From Scytonema hofmannii PCC 7110 (GTDB lineage: Bacteria; Cyanobacteriota; Cyanobacteriia; Cyanobacteriales; Nostocaceae), in contig NZ_KQ976354.1 of assembly GCF_000346485.2 (NCBI RefSeq), positions 1,365,719 to 1,429,718 on the forward strand: a stretch of 64,000 nucleotides of DNA, given 5' to 3'. Each line of letters begins with the position of its first letter. Within the stretch, counting starts at the first letter, position 1. The notes beneath the pieces were generated by a model. The model had not been told where the DNA came from and did no database searches. It worked only from the letters and a program-made list of their open reading frames with translations. A program made the position numbers and the translations under genes. Positions 62,200-64,000 of this stretch are shown here, piece by piece.

Positions 62200-62549
62200 G
62201 AATAACAGATGTAAAAGTTTTTAAAGAGAACAGGTTTGTATTTTCTCCAGTGTATTACAAACAGCCTAGTGCAATAAAATTTTGTAGTTTTTGCGAAATT
62301 ATCAAAATAGAACTTGATTTCTTAACTAAGATCTAAGTTAACGAACGCGGAGTGGAGGTCAAGTGAAACATTTCTTCCCAACTGCGGAAGCAAGCCAATT
62401 TTGATACAATATTGACTATAGATTATAGATCCCCGACTTCTTTGAGAAGTCGGGGATCTAGTAGCTCCTCAAAATCTATTGTGTGCGATCGTAACTTAAC
62501 TTTCAGTAAACTTATTTTCCAAGCGGCTTCTTGCATAAAGGTAAACAAA
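62200..62549. other. Divergent promoter region with palindromic repeat
   Basis: It separates the sigma factor and caspase genes. It contains the hairpin at 62426-62460 and AT-rich TTGATACAATATTGACTATA (62401-62420), which could hold promoters in either direction. No gene was seen. Confidence 0.5.
62426..62460. repeat. 15-bp perfect stem intergenic repeat
   Basis: TAGATCCCCGACTTC, loop TTTGA, GAAGTCGGGGATCTA. A palindrome widespread between cyanobacterial genes. Confidence 0.85.
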
Positions 62550-64000
62550 ATGTGTCCTCTCGGTGTTGGTACTAGTAGCTCTGCTCATACTCTGACAACA
62601 GGGGAAGCAAAGCTTTGGGTCTTTTTAGTCGGGGTGAATCATTATCAAGATGAAAGCTTGCCCTCTTTGCGCTATCCTGCTATTGATTGCCAGGGATTAG
62701 CGGAAGCATTGGCAAAGGCAACACGGGGATTTCCTAAAAAGGAAGTGATTATTCATCATGATTTTGGGACACATCCTCCTACCCTAGAGACAGTTCGTAG
62801 GAGCTTGCAACAACTTATCTCTCAGACCAGATATCAGGACACAGTGTTATTATATTTTTCCGGACACGGGATGCTAGAGCAGAGTACTCAACAAGCAGTT
62901 TTGTGTCTGTCGGATACAAATAAAGACAATCTCTTAACCTCAGGGCTGAGTTTGCAGGCGCTGTTGCAAATTTTAAGTGCTAGTCCCGCCCATCAGCAAT
63001 TACTTTGTTTGGATACGTGTCATAGTGGCGACATGGTGCTTGTGGGGTCGGGTGCCAAGGGAGCAATTGCTACAGATGAAAATAGTATTACTAAAACTCT
63101 GGATATTACACCTCAACTACAGGAAGTATTGCGAAAACGTGCCTCTCAAAGTAAAGGATTTTGTGCATTACTGTCTTGTGACCAAGGACAGCAGTCGTGG
63201 GAGTTTCCGGAACTCGGACACGGGCTGTTTACTTACTATCTCATGCGAGGACTGTTGGGTGAAGCAGCAGACTCACAAGGTGTAATAGACGCAGATGGGC
63301 TTTACAAATATGTTTATTCTCAAACCTTAAGATATATTGATAAAAAAAATCAACAACTGCGTTTGATCAATCAGCAAAAGCTGAGCCGAGGCGACACTTA
63401 TCTTCATCCAGAATATCCCCTGCAAACTCCCAAAAGAATTGTAGAAGGGGTAGGAGAGTTAATTGTTGGATTAAAACCCGGAGCAAGTACTGAAGTTGGT
63501 TCTGTGCGACGAGCTCTAGTTGTGGATGGGTTTTCAAATCACAAAATTTCTCGCGCCCTAAGTCAGGTTATGAGAGAATCTGGAGGTTTTGAACTGGAGT
63601 ATTGGCCCCAAAAAGGAAAAGCATGGTCAGAAGTTAGAGAAGCAATCCAATCATGTCTGCGTTGTCAGAGTCCAAAATCGTTAAATTCGCCAGGTGGTTT
63701 CCCGACAATAAAACAAACAGCAACAGCATTGCTATACTTGCGGGGTCAAATTGAGGAGATTGAAGATGGGGAAGCTTGGTTAGTTTTAGGAGATGGAGTG
63801 CGAATTAGCCGTTCTTGGTTGAGACAAGAATTGCGCCGTTGTGCAAAAACTCAGCAAATTGTTGTGTTGGATTGTCCTGGGGCAACTTCCCTGGCAAAAT
63901 GGGTAGAAGCGTTACAATTAGGTTCTGAGCAAGGACAATGCGCGATCGCAGTTGCCACACCAAAAGAACAGCCAGAACTATTTTCCCAGATGGTACTGGA
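62550..64000 (+). CDS. Caspase-family protein (3' end outside window)
   Basis: Open from the ATG at 62550 (MCPLGVGTSSSAHTLTTGEA) to the right edge, 483 codons without a stop. The caspase p20-like domain is at about 22-260: LWVFLVGVNHYQDESLPSLR, His in VLLYFSGHGML, Cys in LLCLDTCHSGDM, ALLSCDQGQQSWEF. After about 290 a second region (RRALVVDGFSNHKISRALSQ, VVLDCPGATSLAKW) is beta/alpha without catalytic motifs. There is no signal peptide. It is divergent from the sigma/DUF1822 operon. Downstream partners lie beyond the window. Confidence 0.8.
   Translation, partial: MCPLGVGTSSSAHTLTTGEAKLWVFLVGVNHYQDESLPSLRYPAIDCQGLAEALAKATRGFPKKEVIIHHDFGTHPPTLETVRRSLQQLISQTRYQDTVLLYFSGHGMLEQSTQQAVLCLSDTNKDNLLTSGLSLQALLQILSASPAHQQLLCLDTCHSGDMVLVGSGAKGAIATDENSITKTLDITPQLQEVLRKRASQSKGFCALLSCDQGQQSWEFPELGHGLFTYYLMRGLLGEAADSQGVIDADGLYKYVYSQTLRYIDKKNQQLRLINQQKLSRGDTYLHPEYPLQTPKRIVEGVGELIVGLKPGASTEVGSVRRALVVDGFSNHKISRALSQVMRESGGFELEYWPQKGKAWSEVREAIQSCLRCQSPKSLNSPGGFPTIKQTATALLYLRGQIEEIEDGEAWLVLGDGVRISRSWLRQELRRCAKTQQIVVLDCPGATSLAKWVEALQLGSEQGQCAIAVATPKEQPELFSQMVL

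Overview
The window looks like chromosomal DNA of a filamentous, probably heterocyst-forming, cyanobacterium. The octamer GCGATCGC (HIP1) is scattered through genes and spacers. Heptamer-type short tandem repeats and many dispersed palindromes are present. The protein families (TPS exoproteins, CHAT, caspase-like, CHASE2, DUF928, DUF1822, NHLP export) are typical of large cyanobacterial genomes. No rRNA, tRNA or CRISPR array was seen. The region is accessory in character: surface or secreted proteins, caspase-type signalling, toxin-antitoxin genes, restriction-modification, RNA-guided nucleases of mobile elements, and much gene debris.

Layout. 1-6115: a beta-barrel surface protein, cut by the left edge, overlapping a DUF11-type secreted protein. 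6230-7900: HigBA-like toxin-antitoxin genes with a clear promoter/operator, a short Uma2 nuclease and an HTH protein. 7970-11100: debris (ABC transporter fragment, a head-to-head pair of truncated genes) and a broken IscB nuclease with its structured upstream RNA. 11270-18750: a minus-strand run of WG-repeat, membrane-anchored and pentapeptide proteins, a caspase-nSTAND protein and a caspase-DUF4384-like protein. 19200-21930: a LuxR-type response regulator and a CHASE2 histidine kinase. 22089-41828: a two-partner-secretion island with an RTX-like protein, two large TpsA exoproteins, three truncated TpsA derivatives, a metzincin protease, DUF928, TPR-CHAT, a GTPase with duplicated 68-residue membrane peptides, and the TpsB transporter. 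42210-44351: a C5 methyltransferase convergent with a probable restriction enzyme. 44800-48509: a TnpB element whose tnpB is interrupted in phase by a group II intron. 48510-56858: an NHLP/NHLM-type peptide export operon with a double cyclic-nucleotide-binding protein. 57000-59200: wreckage of a PKD/Calx-beta secreted protein invaded by a two-gene module. 59200-59720: two tandem terminator-bearing units that may be small RNAs. 59810-64000: DUF1822 and sigma factor genes, divergent from a third caspase protein that runs off the right edge.

How it may work together. TpsB would export the TpsA proteins. CHAT, caspase and CHASE2 proteins form a protease and signalling complement around them. A dispersed element with core ATACAGAAAAGTGTAT sits 50-300 bp upstream of six effector or surface genes in the same orientation, and a dyad with consensus CCTGAACTAAAGTTTAGG sits upstream of three TpsA-type genes. 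These are the best candidates for shared cis-regulation. All functions are inferred from sequence alone.
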